DNA from: Fremontodendron californicum
Lineage: Eukaryota > Streptophyta > Magnoliopsida > Malvales > Malvaceae
DNA: 64,000 nucleotides
Assembly (NCBI GenBank): GCA_030761205.1
Contig: JAULJL010000018.1
Span: forward strand, 15,210,501 to 15,274,500
Reading direction: 5' to 3'
The notes under the pieces are model-generated. The model worked only from the letters and a program-made list of their open reading frames with translations. It was not told the origin of the DNA and did not search any database. A program made the position numbers and the translations under genes. Positions 12,903-25,228 of this stretch are shown here, piece after piece; position 1 is the stretch's first letter, and the number at the start of each line of letters is the position of its first letter.

Positions 12903-15900
12903 TGTCGCAACCTAAAAAATAACAAGTCTCATCGCAAGACTTTATTATTCGTTAAGCGTGAAATAAAAAAAAAGGAGAAAAAGTCGACTTAATTCCTCTT
13001 GAAAAAATGAAGGTTTGAAAATAACCTTGAAAAAGACATGGAGGCGCCACCAATCTTTTTTAGCTAGGTGTGATCGGCTACCTATTAAAACCGATTTTAT
13101 AGAACATTTTAAAATTAATTAAAACATTTTTTAAAACCAGATTCAAATCTGCGTTTTAAACCAGAGAAATCAAAGAAGCGGGTTCGGGACTTGGTTACGT
13201 GTGGGAAAGATTAGCACCCCCACAACGCCCGTATAAAACGATACCTTATTAATCGTGTGTTATCTCAAGTCTCGGTAAAATGGTCGATTTTTAATTTGAC
13301 ATTTCAAGTTAATTCCCAATTTAAAGAAAAATAATTCCATTTTTAATTGAAAATGATATGGAATTTATAAATTCAAAATTTTCCTATATTCCCCAATAAA
13401 CGTGGCAAAATATAAAAAAAATTTATTAGTTTGGAAAACTTTCCGAATCATTCTTATTTTAAAGAAGATATTCCATTATTAATGATAATTGATGATATCC
13501 TCCCCAGCAAACCTGACAGAGAACTCATGAATTATTTTAACTCAAGAATATCTTTATTTTATTGAAAATCATTACCTTTTTCAAAACATTTAAAAAAATA
13601 TATGAATATGAATATGTATGACATAAATAAAATGACATAGCAAAGTCTAAATAATAAAATGTAACCTAAATGGTATGATATAATTTAAATGTCTTAGCAT
13701 ATTCTAAATGAAATGAAATATCTTAAGTTATATGATATATTCTAAATGAAATGAAATGACCTAGGTAACATGATATATTCTATATGAAATTTAATATCCT
13801 AAGTCATATGATATATTCTAAATGAAATAAAATATCCTAAGTGACATAATATATTCTAAATGTAATGAAATGACCTAGGTAACATAATATATTCTACATG
13901 CAATGAAATAATTTAAATGACATGGAAAATATAAATGATATGGCATATAATCTAAATGACATTAAATATAAAATATGCTATCATATAATATGCATGAAAA
14001 TAAAAATAATAATGCATGAACATAGCATATTCTACATAATATGACAAAAATAACTAAATAAAAAGCATAGGATATCATGAAATATTCAAAACCATATAAC
14101 AAATAATATAACGTCAAGAATTTAAATCAAAGATAATCACACCATTATGAAAATTAAACATAGCAAAAATTACATATTTTATAATATGCGTGAATATGGA
14201 AAATGCAATGCATGAGAATGTATTTTTTCCTTTAATTACCGAAATCCGTATATCTAAAAAGATATTCGGCTACCTTTGGAAAATATATCAAATTAAATAT
14301 TCTAAAACCAAAATACTTAAGGATTATTTGAAAACGATTTTGAAAAGCTTACATTAAAAATAAAAACTTAGCTAAACCCTTTTTAAATGGCTCTAATTTC
14401 CTAAGTTTAAAAATCCCGGACTTGACCACCCTTAACCCTAGGCTTAAAAAATCATTTTTAGAGTTTCAAAAGGCTTAGAAACTACCCTAAGTGAGTAGCT
14501 AAACTTCCTAGTCAGCCCCCTCTAAGTAACTTAGCCAAAACAGAAAAATGATTTTCCTTCAAATTCAATTCTGCCTCTACTGTCCAGTTTTAAAGCAAAA
14601 TTTTTTACCCTATTTGTAAAAATTCAAAAAAATCTAAAACAAATACTGGAGACTCAGGACATGTAAAACTACAGGGAAAAAATCAGCTTAATTTTTGGAA
14701 TAAGATGAGTGCCCAGAAAAATCAGGAAAGTATGAGTATTGAGTGTAAAAATTGTTTTGCCAAAACACGTTTTTTTGCCTTTGATAAAATCTTTTAAAAA
14801 TCAAAATAAAAATATTAGAGACTTTCCTAAGGACTCACAAACAGTAGCTAATACTTTTGAAAACTTAGACAAAATTTGGCTAAGTAAAAAAAAAAAAAAA
14901 AATCACAAAGGTAGAATAATCAATTTGACAATTCTTTAATTTTCCACAAGTATGCTGAAAATGAGCATGACTTTGAACCATTGATTGGTCTAAGTCATAA
15001 ATCAAGTGGCAATGACATGACATGCATGAAAATACAGCAAATATGATGCATGAAATGCATGATTTAAAACCTAAATGACATGAAAAATGCATGGCATCAA
15101 TAAAATGACCTAGACCTAAATGAACTTGCATGGCATTTAATGCAACCTAGGTCTAAAATGCATGAATATGCATGGCAAAGCAAACCAATCCTAAACCTAA
15201 AGAATGCATGGCAATAACACAAACATATGGCATGTTTAAACAAAATACTCAACCAAATATCATGAAAATGCAAAACCTATCAACTAACATAACAAAAATG
15301 CATACATAAAGCATACAACATAGGGTGGCCGAATGGTCTCATGCTTAAAATGAGCATGGCATTTTCATAAACATATGATATACTAACATGTATAGCTAAA
15401 GAATAATGCTCAAATCATGCAAATATAAAGTAAAGGCATGAAAACCAATAGGCATTTTCACAAACACATGGATTACAAAATATAAAACATAAACAAACTT
15501 AAACATTTTGAAAACAGAAAATAAAAAATGCAAGACAAGTAAAATAAACATGATAACAAGATAATAGACTCAAAAATAGAAACAAGCAAGCAACCAAATT
15601 AAAACAAGCTTCATATTTATGTATTAGAAGAAGATTTAAAGCATCAAAACTTGTTAAATATCAAGAATAACATGAAATAAAAAATGGAAACATCAACTAT
15701 CAAAAAACTAGGCCATTCGGCCACCTCGAAAAGGAAAAGGAAAAAAAGTTTCAGAATCTTTTTACAAGAAATAATCAAGAAGGAACATAAAGAAGAATAT
15801 TAAAACCACTTATTTAAAAAGAAAAATCAAAAGAAACTCACCAAATATTAAATGAAAACAACAAATCAATAATGGAAAATCAAAGAAAGTGCAAGAGTAT

Positions 15901-17756
15901 GGTGCTTAAAGCAACCTCTAGAAGCTATATTTCAAGCTTTTTCTCTTCTAACTTTCTTTTCTTTTCTAAACTTTTCTTTTTGCCTTTCAACAATGGAGAG
16001 AAAAATCAGCAAAAACCAAGAGAGAATAGAGAGTGAATAGCTAAAAATGAAAAGGGAGAGAGACCCCCTTGTAGTGGCCGAATGCCCTCTCTAATGCTAC
16101 GATGTTGTCATTTTTTATTTTGACCAATTTTCATCCAAAGGCTATTAATCCAAGATGTTTAAAATATAAAATTATCACCCTTATATTAGGCCATCAGCTA
16201 TCCATAATTACAGCTATTCAAGAATCTTAAGCCATTATGTTGACACTCTCCCTTTTCATGCATTGGTCCATGTGGCTTATTTGCAAAGTCTTGATCAAAA
16301 AATAACTACCTTCCTCTTCATTGTTGGCCTTTTGATTACAAATCAGAAAATATCTACTCCTCCTTGGGCCTTGGCCGGCCAACCCTCTTCTTCCAGCCCA
16401 TGCTTCTTCTTTTTAAAACGCAAGAAAAGTCATTTTCGGTTTCTTGGGTAAAATAACCTTTTTGCCCCCTGAACATAAATAAATAGAAACGGACTCCAAA
16501 TTCAAATATTATTTTTTCAATACTTTAAAAATAATAAAAAATTCAATTCTGGAGGTTTTCAAAAATTTTCGAGTCCATTTGCTATTTATTTGGATTTTTT
16601 CTTCCAAATTTGCCCTTTTGTGCTCTCAAACTTTACCATTTTTTAAATGAGCTCCAAATACAAATCTTTCATCACCAATCTCTTCCAAATAATTTAAAAG
16701 TGGATCTGGAAGTTTTCATAATTTGGGAACTCATTTGGTATTTTTTCGAGATTTATCTGCTTGAATTACTACATAGGGGGCCCGGGATTTGGCCATTTTG
16801 CAAACGAACTCCGAATCCGGATTTTCTTTCACCAATCTCTTCCAAATAATTTAAAAATGAGATTTGCAAATTTTCAGAATTTTTGGAGATCATTTGCTAT
16901 TTTTTCGGGATTTATCTTCTTGAATTTCTACATAGAGTATCCGGGATTTGGCCATTTATCAAACGAACACCGAATTAAGATTTTATTTCGCCAATCTCTT
17001 TGAAATGATTTAAGAATGAGATCTGCAATTTTTCAGAATTTTTGGAGTTCATTTGCTATTTTTCCCAAATTTTCTAATTTTGCCATTTTGCCTCTAAAAC
17101 CTGGTTTTGCTCCAAACAAGTCCGATTTTCAGATTTTCTTCAAACTGAGCCTTGGGCTATCCTTTTTAATCACTCCTCATCCATTAGGGGCTTTAGTCTT
17201 ATCGAATCGGGTCATTTCTGTAATTCTTCCAAATTTCACCCAAATCCACCAAAAATCTTAATCCTCAGTTTTCTTCCGGATTGACTTTTCTTTCAGTTTT
17301 TCTTCCAAGTAGCTTCTCCATTACCCGTAGTCAGTGCTTATCTTTCATTTGGAACCGTCAATTTCGACCAACTTGATCGTTGAAGCACTTTTCCCTAATT
17401 TTCTCGGACTAGGGTTTTCTTTCTATTGAATCTCTGTAACCCAACTTCCGAACTCCATATCTTTCAATGTAGACCTCAGATTATCAAAATTCATTCACCA
17501 TTTTTCAATTGAACTTCAAATCTTCATTTTGAAATTGGGTTGACTTTTTCAGTAGTTGACTTTTTGGGGTTGACTTTTCGAGGTTGACTTTTTCAAGTTT
17601 GACTTTTTCAAGTTTGACTTTTTGTGCTCGCCTTCTTAGACTAAGTCTCGGAATACCACCTGCAGGATGAAAAAAGTCTTTTTACATTCTGAAACATCAA
17701 TTTAGGAAAAAAAAACACACATGTTTTAGTGGTCCGGACAAAATTAGGTGTCTACA
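12903..17756 (-). mobile_element. Solo LTR of the giant gypsy family (4854 bp)
   Basis: It begins TGTCGCAACC and ends AGGTGTCTACA, has no internal region on either side, and is flanked by identical 5-bp ATGGC. This is the classical product of recombination between the two LTRs of one inserted element. Internal features match LTR 3338-8665: the 39-bp-type units (13660-13930), the Gly-Pro-Glu-free non-coding body, and the block of roughly 159-bp units near 16480-17050. It also contains AGGCCATTCGGCCACC at 15710. No gene is seen inside. Confidence 0.9.
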
Positions 17757-17761
17757 ATGGC
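17757..17761. repeat. Target-site duplication, right copy (ATGGC)
   Basis: Exact copy of 12898-12902. The copia element's sequence resumes after it. Confidence 0.85.
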
Positions 17762-18259
17762 AATTTATCATAATCTTTTATCATTCAAAGAGTTATTAAT
17801 AGCTCTCACTAAATCCTACATATGTAGATGTTCAGGTATTAATTCAATAAAAATTCGAATTCCATATCACTAAGCTAAATAGGATTCATAATACTTTGCA
17901 AGTTGTATACTATAAGACTATGTTATAGAATAGTTCTATAACTAATTTATTTAAGAGGAAATTAAATAAGCATGGGATCCTATGCCAGCAAAGCAATATG
18001 TTTCGAAAACATAAATTAAATATCATCAACATTGGCCCATAATGTCAATAAAACATCAAATGTTTCTAAATAAATCTTAAATAAATGTCTTATTGAAAAT
18101 TCCATAAGATCGACAAGCTCTGATGTAGCATCAAACTCGGTTGCCATCTTCATGGTCCAGCTTCACTGCTCCTTTCCTTTGGTCCCTACAATATGTCATA
18201 CATATTTAGTACCAAATGATAGGTATCATATACCAAGAGGAGTGAATCATATTATACCT
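17762..18259 (-). other. Non-coding post-gag sequence of the copia element
   Basis: About 500 bp between the solo LTR and the gag pseudogene. Frames are broken everywhere and no enzyme motif is visible. Confidence 0.45.
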
Positions 18260-19101
18260 GAAGTTGAAACTCCTTTCAGCTTCTTTCCCTTGTTAGACTC
18301 AAGGTACTCATTGCAATTGTGCCTCCAATGACCAGTTTTCCTACAATGAAAGCAAGCCTTGTTAGCATTATCCTTATCCTTTGCTTCCTTCACAACACTA
18401 TCATCGGGCTTCAAACTCTTTGAAGCAGGAGGTACATCCCATCTAGTCTTTTTTTCTTCTTACCTTTCGGTTTAGAGGAAGAGACTAAATGGACAGATGA
18501 CTTGTCCTTAACAATGATTTGCTTGGCCTGTGTGAGCATATTCAGCAACCCAAAAAGGGTAGCCTCCAAGTGGTTCATATTGAAGTTCAACATAAACTGC
18601 GAATAGCTTTTAGGTAGTGAAGTAAGGATTAGATCAATGCTTAGATCATGATCCATAACCCATCAAATCTGCTCCAAACGGGTAATATACCCTATCATCT
18701 TAAGCACATGAGGACTCATTGGGCTTCCCTCTAACATCTTTGTTTGGAACAATTCCTTTGAGATGTCAAATCTCTCAGTGCGATTCTCCTTAGCGAACAG
18801 TTCTCTAAGGTTAAGGATGATATCCTGAGCATTCATGGCCTCATGCTTCTTTTGGAGATCGGGTGCCATACTAGCCAACATCACACATGTTGCTTGTATG
18901 TAATCATCTCTACGAACTCTATAGGCCACCCTCTTCTCCTCAGTTGCATCAGCAGCACGCTCATCTGGAATGGGCTCATCAAGAACATAAGTCTTTTTTT
19001 CCTATGTGAAGACAATCTTGACATTGTGAAACCAGTCAATGATGTTTGGCCTAGTTAACTTATTAGCATCAAGTATGCTTCTCAATGATAATGCATTTGC
19101 C
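18260..19101 (-). pseudogene. Ty1/copia-type Gag (UBN2-like) with zinc knuckle
   Basis: The likely start is the ATG at 19101-19099 (MANALSLRSILDANKL on the minus strand). The frame then breaks near 19005 and continues as the 88-residue segment 18663-18929 (IQATCVMLASMAPDLQ, FDISKELFQTKMLEGSPM). A stop at about 18660 follows, and then segment 18411-18656 (MDHDLSIDLILTSLPKSYSQ, ending in a Lys-rich PKGKKKK). This is the gag-polypeptide layout of copia elements. Near 18310-18360 the minus strand encodes CFHCRKTGHWRHNC, an intact C-x2-C-x4-H-x4-C zinc knuckle. Gag packages the element RNA. At least one frameshift and one stop make this copy defective, but the knuckle residues are all kept. Confidence 0.8.
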
Positions 19102-19263
19102 ATTTTAGCATTTATATCCTATATGAATCAAAACATTTAATAGTCAATAAATAGCAAGTAGAAATCATTTATGTTAGGCTTTAAAACTTAAATGATTATT
19201 CTCATTATTTTAACAAAATAATAGCCCTAAACTACTATCTAGAGAAATTTAACTCTTAAATGA
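19102..19263 (-). other. Copia leader remnant upstream of gag
   Basis: AT-rich sequence on the 5' side of the gag start. It stops abruptly at the LTR of the gypsy-derived array. No primer-binding site is seen, so the true 5' end has been lost or displaced. Confidence 0.45.
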
Positions 19264-20122
19264 TGTGAACCCGTGGGGTTGAAACCTTTGAACCCACTAA
19301 CAATTTAGGATACCTAACCCAGAAAAGCAAAGATTCAGGCAATGAAAACTTAAACCCAATGAAATCCTACTTCAAAGAACCTAGATAAGCTAAGCTAGCT
19401 AGACCCCAAGAACACTTGTTTCAAGAACCTAAGTTTGATAGTTAGAACGCCACAAAGAAAGACTCTTTGATAAGTTCCTAAGTTCTGTCAAGAACTGAAA
19501 AGTGTAAAAACTCACTTAAATAAAATTCAACTCAAATAGATTAATTGTTATTGAAGTAGGCGGCTAAACAAGGGTATTTATAGCCACCCTACTAACCTTA
19601 ATTCAACTAGCCTAAGAACTCCTAGTACAAGTGAAAAACCTTGGCAGCCAAGGCTTACTATCCTAAGTAACATGAAACTCCTAAAGTCGGCTAGACCTCC
19701 TAACATTAATGAAAAATTCGGCCAGCCCTAATTTGCAAGATAAAATAAAAGCATAACTATGGGCTGAACATGCTCAAGCCCAATCCTAAGTAATTAAAAG
19801 ATGTCCAATAAGTTTAATGAAGGTAGACTCCACTTAGCCTAATGGACATATTACATAAGCTATATAAGTTAGGCCCAAATGCCTAAGTAATTACAGGACT
19901 TAAAATGAGCCTAAATAAGCCCTCTTAATGTGCCACCTTGTGTTCTTGAATCACATGGACCAAACTTGATTGCAAGCCTATCTTGCATGTTGAAGACTTT
20001 CATGAATAACTTGCAGCATGGCCCAAGTGAATTCCACCCATTCTTGCCATGTTTCCTAGATCTTCTTGGATCTTGGCCCATATAGAAATTGTCACGGGAT
20101 TGGGCCATCTTGGATCCTATCA
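19264..20122 (-). repeat. LTR 1 of the gypsy-derived array (859 bp)
   Basis: On the plus strand it starts TGTGAACCCGTGGGG and ends GGATCCTATCA (TG...CA). It matches the LTR at 21287-22146 almost throughout by eye. No coding sequence is seen; the small ORF at 19911-20123 on the minus strand is LTR sequence. Confidence 0.85.
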
Positions 20123-21286
20123 TTCCCCCTTTCCTCGAAAAGATTCACCCTCGAATCTTAGCCTTGTGTGTGAGAATGACGGCGCTAGGTACTAAATCAA
20201 GGTGATGCACAATGCCGCTTATAGGTGGCAACCCATCCTGCATCTCCTTCGAAAATAAATCCTCACAATCTTTCAACAAAGAAACAGGCAGAATAGGAAG
20301 ATATTGGTTAGTAGAGTCAAGAATAAGAACCTCACTCTCCTTTGCTTCAGAAAAATTCTCTAATTCTTTGTTTCCCTCGACAGGAATTGTCTCTTTTCCA
20401 CAAGTGGCTCCTCTCTTGTGTCTTTATTTTCAGTCACCTCTATTTCTTTTTCACTTTCATTTTTACTCTTCGTTTCCTCTTGCTTTTCATTATTTATAGC
20501 CATCTCTTTTTCTTTTTTTGTCTCTTTTTTGTTCTCGATCTTTCTTCCTCTTGTTGCACAAACCTCCAAAACAATAAGGTGAACTCTTTCATCTCTTGCA
20601 GAGCCTACTTTACTTCATCTCCACATGTGAGAGATATCTTAAAGTGGCTGTAAAACAACTTTGGTTAGTAAAAAAAAAGATGAATGTCGATTATTTCCTT
20701 TTTTTCAATCTTTTTCGAATCTTTTTTTTCTTTTTCTGCCTATTGGAACACTCTTCTTCTTTTTATTCTGCAAGAACGAGACTTCTTGATTTTCTTGAAA
20801 TCTCGGATGACTTTCTTTTTTCTTTCTTTGAACTTGCAGAACTGTTTCCTAGCTTCTTGATTATTTTTTTTCAAGAACGGATTAGTAATGACTAAGAACA
20901 AATTTTAATAGATCAATAACGCAAGGAGCAGATTCTTGATCTAAACCAACTTCCAAGAACAAAACCCTAAATGAGACTGCCTAAAAACTATAACTCCAAG
21001 ACAATAATGCCTAAAGCTATAACCCTAAGAAAAGAATGCCTGAAACCCTAAAATCTTGTTACTGATTTTGCTGTGATAGTATCTAAACCAACTTCCAAGA
21101 ATGAAACCCCAAACTAAACTTCCTAAAAACTATAACCCTAGGGCAAAAGAATGCCTAAACCTATAACTCAAAGACAAGAATGTCTGAAATCCCAAAACAA
21201 AAAAGTTGAGAGAAACTCCAATACCCTATGATAAAGAAGATAAAAAGGTTTGACCTGATTGGTCCCTAAGCTCTGATACCAACTGT
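20123..21286 (-). other. Internal region 1 of the array (1164 bp)
   Basis: On the minus strand it starts with a primer-binding site at 21262-21281 (TGGTATCAGAGCTTAGGGAC) and ends with the purine tract GAGGAAAGGGGGAA at 20123-20136. Between them are a T-rich plus-strand stretch (20690-20880) and a broken reading frame at about 20160-20640. That frame encodes a Lys/Glu-rich segment (EKEIEVTENKDTREEPLVEK) and the conserved gypsy linker before reverse transcriptase. Frameshifts separate the parts. No protease, reverse transcriptase or integrase is present. Confidence 0.75.
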
Positions 21287-22146
21287 TGTGAACCCGTGGG
21301 GTTGAACCCTTTGAACCCAATAACAATTTAGTATACATAACCCATAAAAGCCAAGATTCAAGCAATGAAAACTTAAACCCAGTGAAATCATGTTTTGAAG
21401 AACCTAGATAAGATAAGTTAGCTAGACCCCAACAACACTTGTTTCAAGAACCTAAGTTTGATAGTTAGAACGCCACAAAGAAAGACTCTTTGATAAGTTC
21501 ATAAGTTCTGTCAAAAACTAAAAAGAGTAAAAACTCACTTGAATAAAATTTAACTCAAATAGATTAATTGTTGTTGAAGTAGGCGGCTAAACAAGGGTAT
21601 TTAGAGGCTCCCTACTAACCCTAATTCAACTAGCCTAAGAACTCCTAGTACAAGTGAAACACCTTGGCAGCCAAGGCTTACTATCCTAAGTCACATGAAA
21701 CTCCTAAAGTCGATTAGAATTCCTAACATTAATTAAAAATTCGGCCAGCCCTAATTTTGCAAGATAAAATAAAAGCTTAACTATGGGCTGGACATGCTCA
21801 AGCCCAATCCTAAGTAATTAAAATATATCCAATAAGTTTAATGAAGGTAGACCCCACTTAATCTAATGGACATATTACATAAGCTACATAAGTTAGGCCC
21901 TAATGCCTAGGTAAATACAAGACTTAAAATGAGCCCAAATAAGCCCTCTTAATGTGCCACATTGTGTTCTTGAATCACATAGACCAAACTTGGATGCAAG
22001 CTCATATTGCATCTTGAAACCTTTCTTGAATAACTTGCAATATGGCCCAAGTCAATTCCACCCATTCTTGCCATGTTTCCTAGATCTTCTTGGATCTTGG
22101 CCCAAATAGAAATTGCCATAGGATTGGAACATCTTGGATCCTATCA
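21287..22146 (-). repeat. LTR 2 of the gypsy-derived array (860 bp)
   Basis: Same termini as LTR 1 (TGTGAACCCG...CCTATCA). It is shared between internal regions 1 and 2: the primer-binding site of internal region 1 lies just left (21262-21281) and the polypurine tract of internal region 2 just right (22147-22160). Confidence 0.85.
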
Positions 22147-23324
22147 TTCCACCTTTCCTCGAAAAGATTCACCCTTGAATCAAAGCCTTGTGTGTGAGAA
22201 TGATAGTGCTAGGTACTAAACCAAGGTGATACACAATGCCACTTATGGGTGGCAACCCATCTTGCATCTTCTCCGAAAATAAATCCTCACAATCATTCAA
22301 CAAAGAAATAGGCAAAATAGGAAGAGATTGGTTATGAGCATCAAAAATAAGAACCTCACGCTTCTTTGTATCAGAAAAATTCTCAAATTCTTTGTTTCCC
22401 TCAGCAGGAATTGTCTCATTTTCCACTAGTGGCTCTTCTCTTGTGTCTTTATTTTCAGCCACCTCTATTTATTTTTCACTTTCTTTTTTACTCTCCGTTT
22501 TCTCTTGCTTTTTGTTATATGCAGCCATATCTCATTCTTTTTCTTTTTTTTGTCTCTCTTTTTTGTTTTCCATCTTTCTTCCTCTTTTTGCACAAACCTC
22601 CCAAACAATCAGGTGAACTCTTTCATCTCTTGTAAAGCCAGCTTTACTTCGTCGCCACATGTGAGAGACATCTTAAAATTGCTGCAAAACAACTTTGGTT
22701 AGTAAAAGAAAAAAGATGAATATCGATTCTATCTTTTTCTTTTCAATCTTTTTCGAATCTTTTTTTTTTCTTTTTCTGCCTATTCGAACACTCTTCTTCT
22801 TCTCTTTTTTTCAAGAACGAGACACCTTGATTTTCTTGAAATCTCGGATGACTTTTTTTTTTCTTTCTTTGAACTTGACGAACTGTTTCCTAGCTTCTTG
22901 ATTTTTTTTTCATGAACGGATCAAGAACGACTAAGAATAAATTTTGATAGATCAAGAATGGAAGAATCAGATTCTTGATCTAAACCAACATCTAAGAATG
23001 AAACCCCAAACGAGATGCCTAAAAGCTATAACTCCAAGACAATAATGCGTAAAGCTATAACCCCAAGAAAAGAATGCCTGAAACCCCAAAATCTTGTTGT
23101 TGATTTTGCTGTGATAGTATTTAAACCAACTTCCAAGAATGAAATCCCAAACTAGACTACCTAAAAACTATAACCCTAGGGCAAAAGAATGCCTAAAGCT
23201 ATAACCCTAAGACAAAAATGTCTAAAACCCAAAAATAAAAAAGTTGAGAGAAACTCCAATACCCTATGATAAAGAAGATAAAAAGATTTGACCTGATTGG
23301 TCCATAAGCTCTGATACCAACTGA
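22147..23324 (-). other. Internal region 2 of the array (1178 bp)
   Basis: Same order as internal region 1. The minus-strand open segment 22169-22462 (97 residues) includes ILPISLLNDCEDLFSEKMQD and GLPPISGIVYHLGLVPS. This is the linker found just before the reverse transcriptase domain in Ty3/gypsy polyproteins (family form roughly E-D-V-F-P-E-x-x-P-x-G-L-P-P-x-R-G-I-x-H-x-I-D). The primer-binding site on the minus strand is at 23300-23320. The coding part is a remnant without catalytic domains. Confidence 0.75.
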
Positions 23325-23550
23325 TATGAACCCGTGGGGTTGAACCCTTTGAACCCACTAACAATTTAGGATACCTAACCCAGAAAAGGCAAGATTCAGG
23401 CAATGAAAACTTAAACCCAGTGAAATCCTGTTTCAAAGAACCTAGATAAGCTAAGCTAGCTAGACCCCAAGAACACTTGTTTCAAGAACCTAAGTTTGAT
23501 AGTTAGAACGCCACAAAGAAAGATTCCTTGATAAGTTCCTAAGTTCTCTC
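23325..23550 (-). repeat. LTR 3 of the array, left part
   Basis: Begins TATGAACCCGTGGGG (first TG decayed to TA) and follows LTR 1 and 2 until it is interrupted by the copia element. The sequence resumes at 30425. Confidence 0.85.
23546..23550. repeat. Target-site duplication of the copia element, left
   Basis: CTCTC here against CTATC at 30420-30424, one mismatch. LTR 1 and LTR 2 show CTGTC at the corresponding empty site, so the insertion point is confirmed by uninterrupted copies. Confidence 0.75.
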
Positions 23551-25214
23551 TATTGGTGTAAGTCCTACATGCCAATCTAGTTAGGCTTGTAAGACACTAT
23601 TTATATATTCATGTATTGCACATTATAGTTTATTAATTGAGGTATTTCTTTATCCATAAGTTTTTTTATAATTGTTATAAATCACTTGTGAAGATAAAGC
23701 TCATGAGACACAATGGCATTGCAAAGGAATTGTAAGGTGTTACAATTATGAGGATCCTTATGCATCAATTTCATGTTTCTAAAACTGTTCCTGGTCATCG
23801 TATTGTCAAGATAGGGCATTGACAATGCTCAAAGACTGGCATATGTTAAGCCTTCATGCACTTGATACATGCAACCAGTCTCATAGGTTGAAAGTATAGA
23901 GATACTTGGGGATAACATATGGGTGCTTGTTAGTTGAACAAGTTCACTGAACATGACCCTCTATGAGGGTTCCATTTGGTATTTCACTCAATTGTCTATG
24001 GTAAATACTCTCATGTGTCAATAGTTTAAGTAATCCTTTGACTTGTGACACCAGGTCATCTTGTATGTGAACTGTCATACTTAGATTTCATCACGAACGG
24101 GTCCCAATCATGAGCATGCTTATGGTAGGGTGTTATTGGGTATGACATGAAGCTTACCAAGATGAATGAGGGGTCTAGAGAGGATTCATCACCCCAAGTG
24201 ATATGAGGGGACATATCTCACATGTATCTGGCTTATATTAACTTATTGAAGTCCTTGGCCAAGGCAATACTTAAGGAGTTAATATTAAATTTGCAGATCT
24301 AATATGGAATGGGTTAAGAGTAGACACTGAACCATGCTCTTTCCTATCCAGGGATATTTGATGAAGGGATCGAATTACACAGACATATTGTACACGAAAG
24401 GCTAGTTGAAACTTGATGACTCTCTTGGCATTTGGGTGGTCATGATGCATTGCTAGATGTCGCTCATGATCTATAATTATAAATAAGAAATTCTTAATTG
24501 AATTAATTATATTTATTGCCAGCATGTTAAGGACCTAATGGGTCACACACAAAAGGTGATTAATGAAATGAAAATGAGAGTGGGCCAGATTAATTATTCA
24601 TTAAGTGTTGTGAGCTTATTGTGAATATTTAATAATATGTATAAGGGCTTTAGTGTAGTTAGTCCAAGAGTTGGCATACACTAAACCTACTTATATATGC
24701 TTTATGTTGTTGCCACCTCCCCCTAAGAAAATTGACCTGGAATCGGTGCCTCTCACAATCACAAGTGAGGTTCGGTTGAATAGTAAATGAGAAGGGAGAA
24801 TCTTCTTGTTTTTTTTTGGCTAACTAAGGTAGAAGAGGAAGGTTTCTCACAACCTAGACTACTAGCATTGTCTTGGCAAAATATAATCTCAACCTTGTTA
24901 AGGTTTTCGAATCACCTGTGTGGATTATTGTTAGAGGTCGGACAATTGGACGACTTTGGTTTTCGACAAGCGAGCTTTGTGTAGAATAACAAGAACGTCA
25001 AGAATCTGTCTTGAGGTTTCGGTAATCTCCATTGCAGAGGTATGGTATTTTGATTGTTATATGTTCTTGACAGGCTGATCGTTTTGAATTCATAGGCAGA
25101 TCCTTGAAGGGATTTGGTTTTCTCTATGTTTTATTTTTTTCCGTTGCGTTGTAAATTTAACTTGATGATTGAATTATACATTATCTATGTTTGAGCATGA
25201 GTCGAATCCCAGCA
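23551..25214 (+). repeat. 5' LTR of the copia element (1664 bp)
   Basis: Starts TATTGGTGTAAG (3' LTR: TGTTGGTGTAAG) and ends CGAATCCCAGCA (3' LTR: CCCAACA), so perfect TGTTGG/CCAACA terminal inverted repeats are kept only in the 3' copy. The two LTRs differ at scattered single bases and a few small indels. Confidence 0.85.
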
Positions 25215-25215
25215 G

Positions 25216-25228
25216 TGGTATCAGTGCC
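25216..25228 (+). promoter_or_regulatory. Primer-binding site of the copia element
   Basis: TGGTATCAGTGCC, one base after the 5' LTR. It resembles the initiator tRNA-Met complement TGGTATCAGAGCC with one mismatch. Confidence 0.8.

Larger units (their letters stand above)
10321..19263 (-). mobile_element. Gag-only Ty1/copia-type element, 5' end lost
   Basis: On the minus strand: leader, gag pseudogene (19101 down to about 18260), non-coding sequence, polypurine tract, 3' LTR (12550 down to 10321). A solo giant LTR (12903-17756) interrupts the non-coding part. No protease, integrase, reverse transcriptase or RNase H is seen in the roughly 0.9 kb left between gag and the LTR. This resembles the terminal-repeat-with-gag (TR-GAG) class described in plants. 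The 5' LTR and primer-binding site are missing where the gypsy-derived array begins at 19264. Confidence 0.6.

Noticed and set aside
20342..20895. Phe/Leu-rich plus-strand ORFs that look like membrane proteins
   Set aside because: T-rich sequence opposite a Lys/Glu-rich gypsy linker; repeated at 22366-22901 and 31127-31740 in the same position of each internal region.
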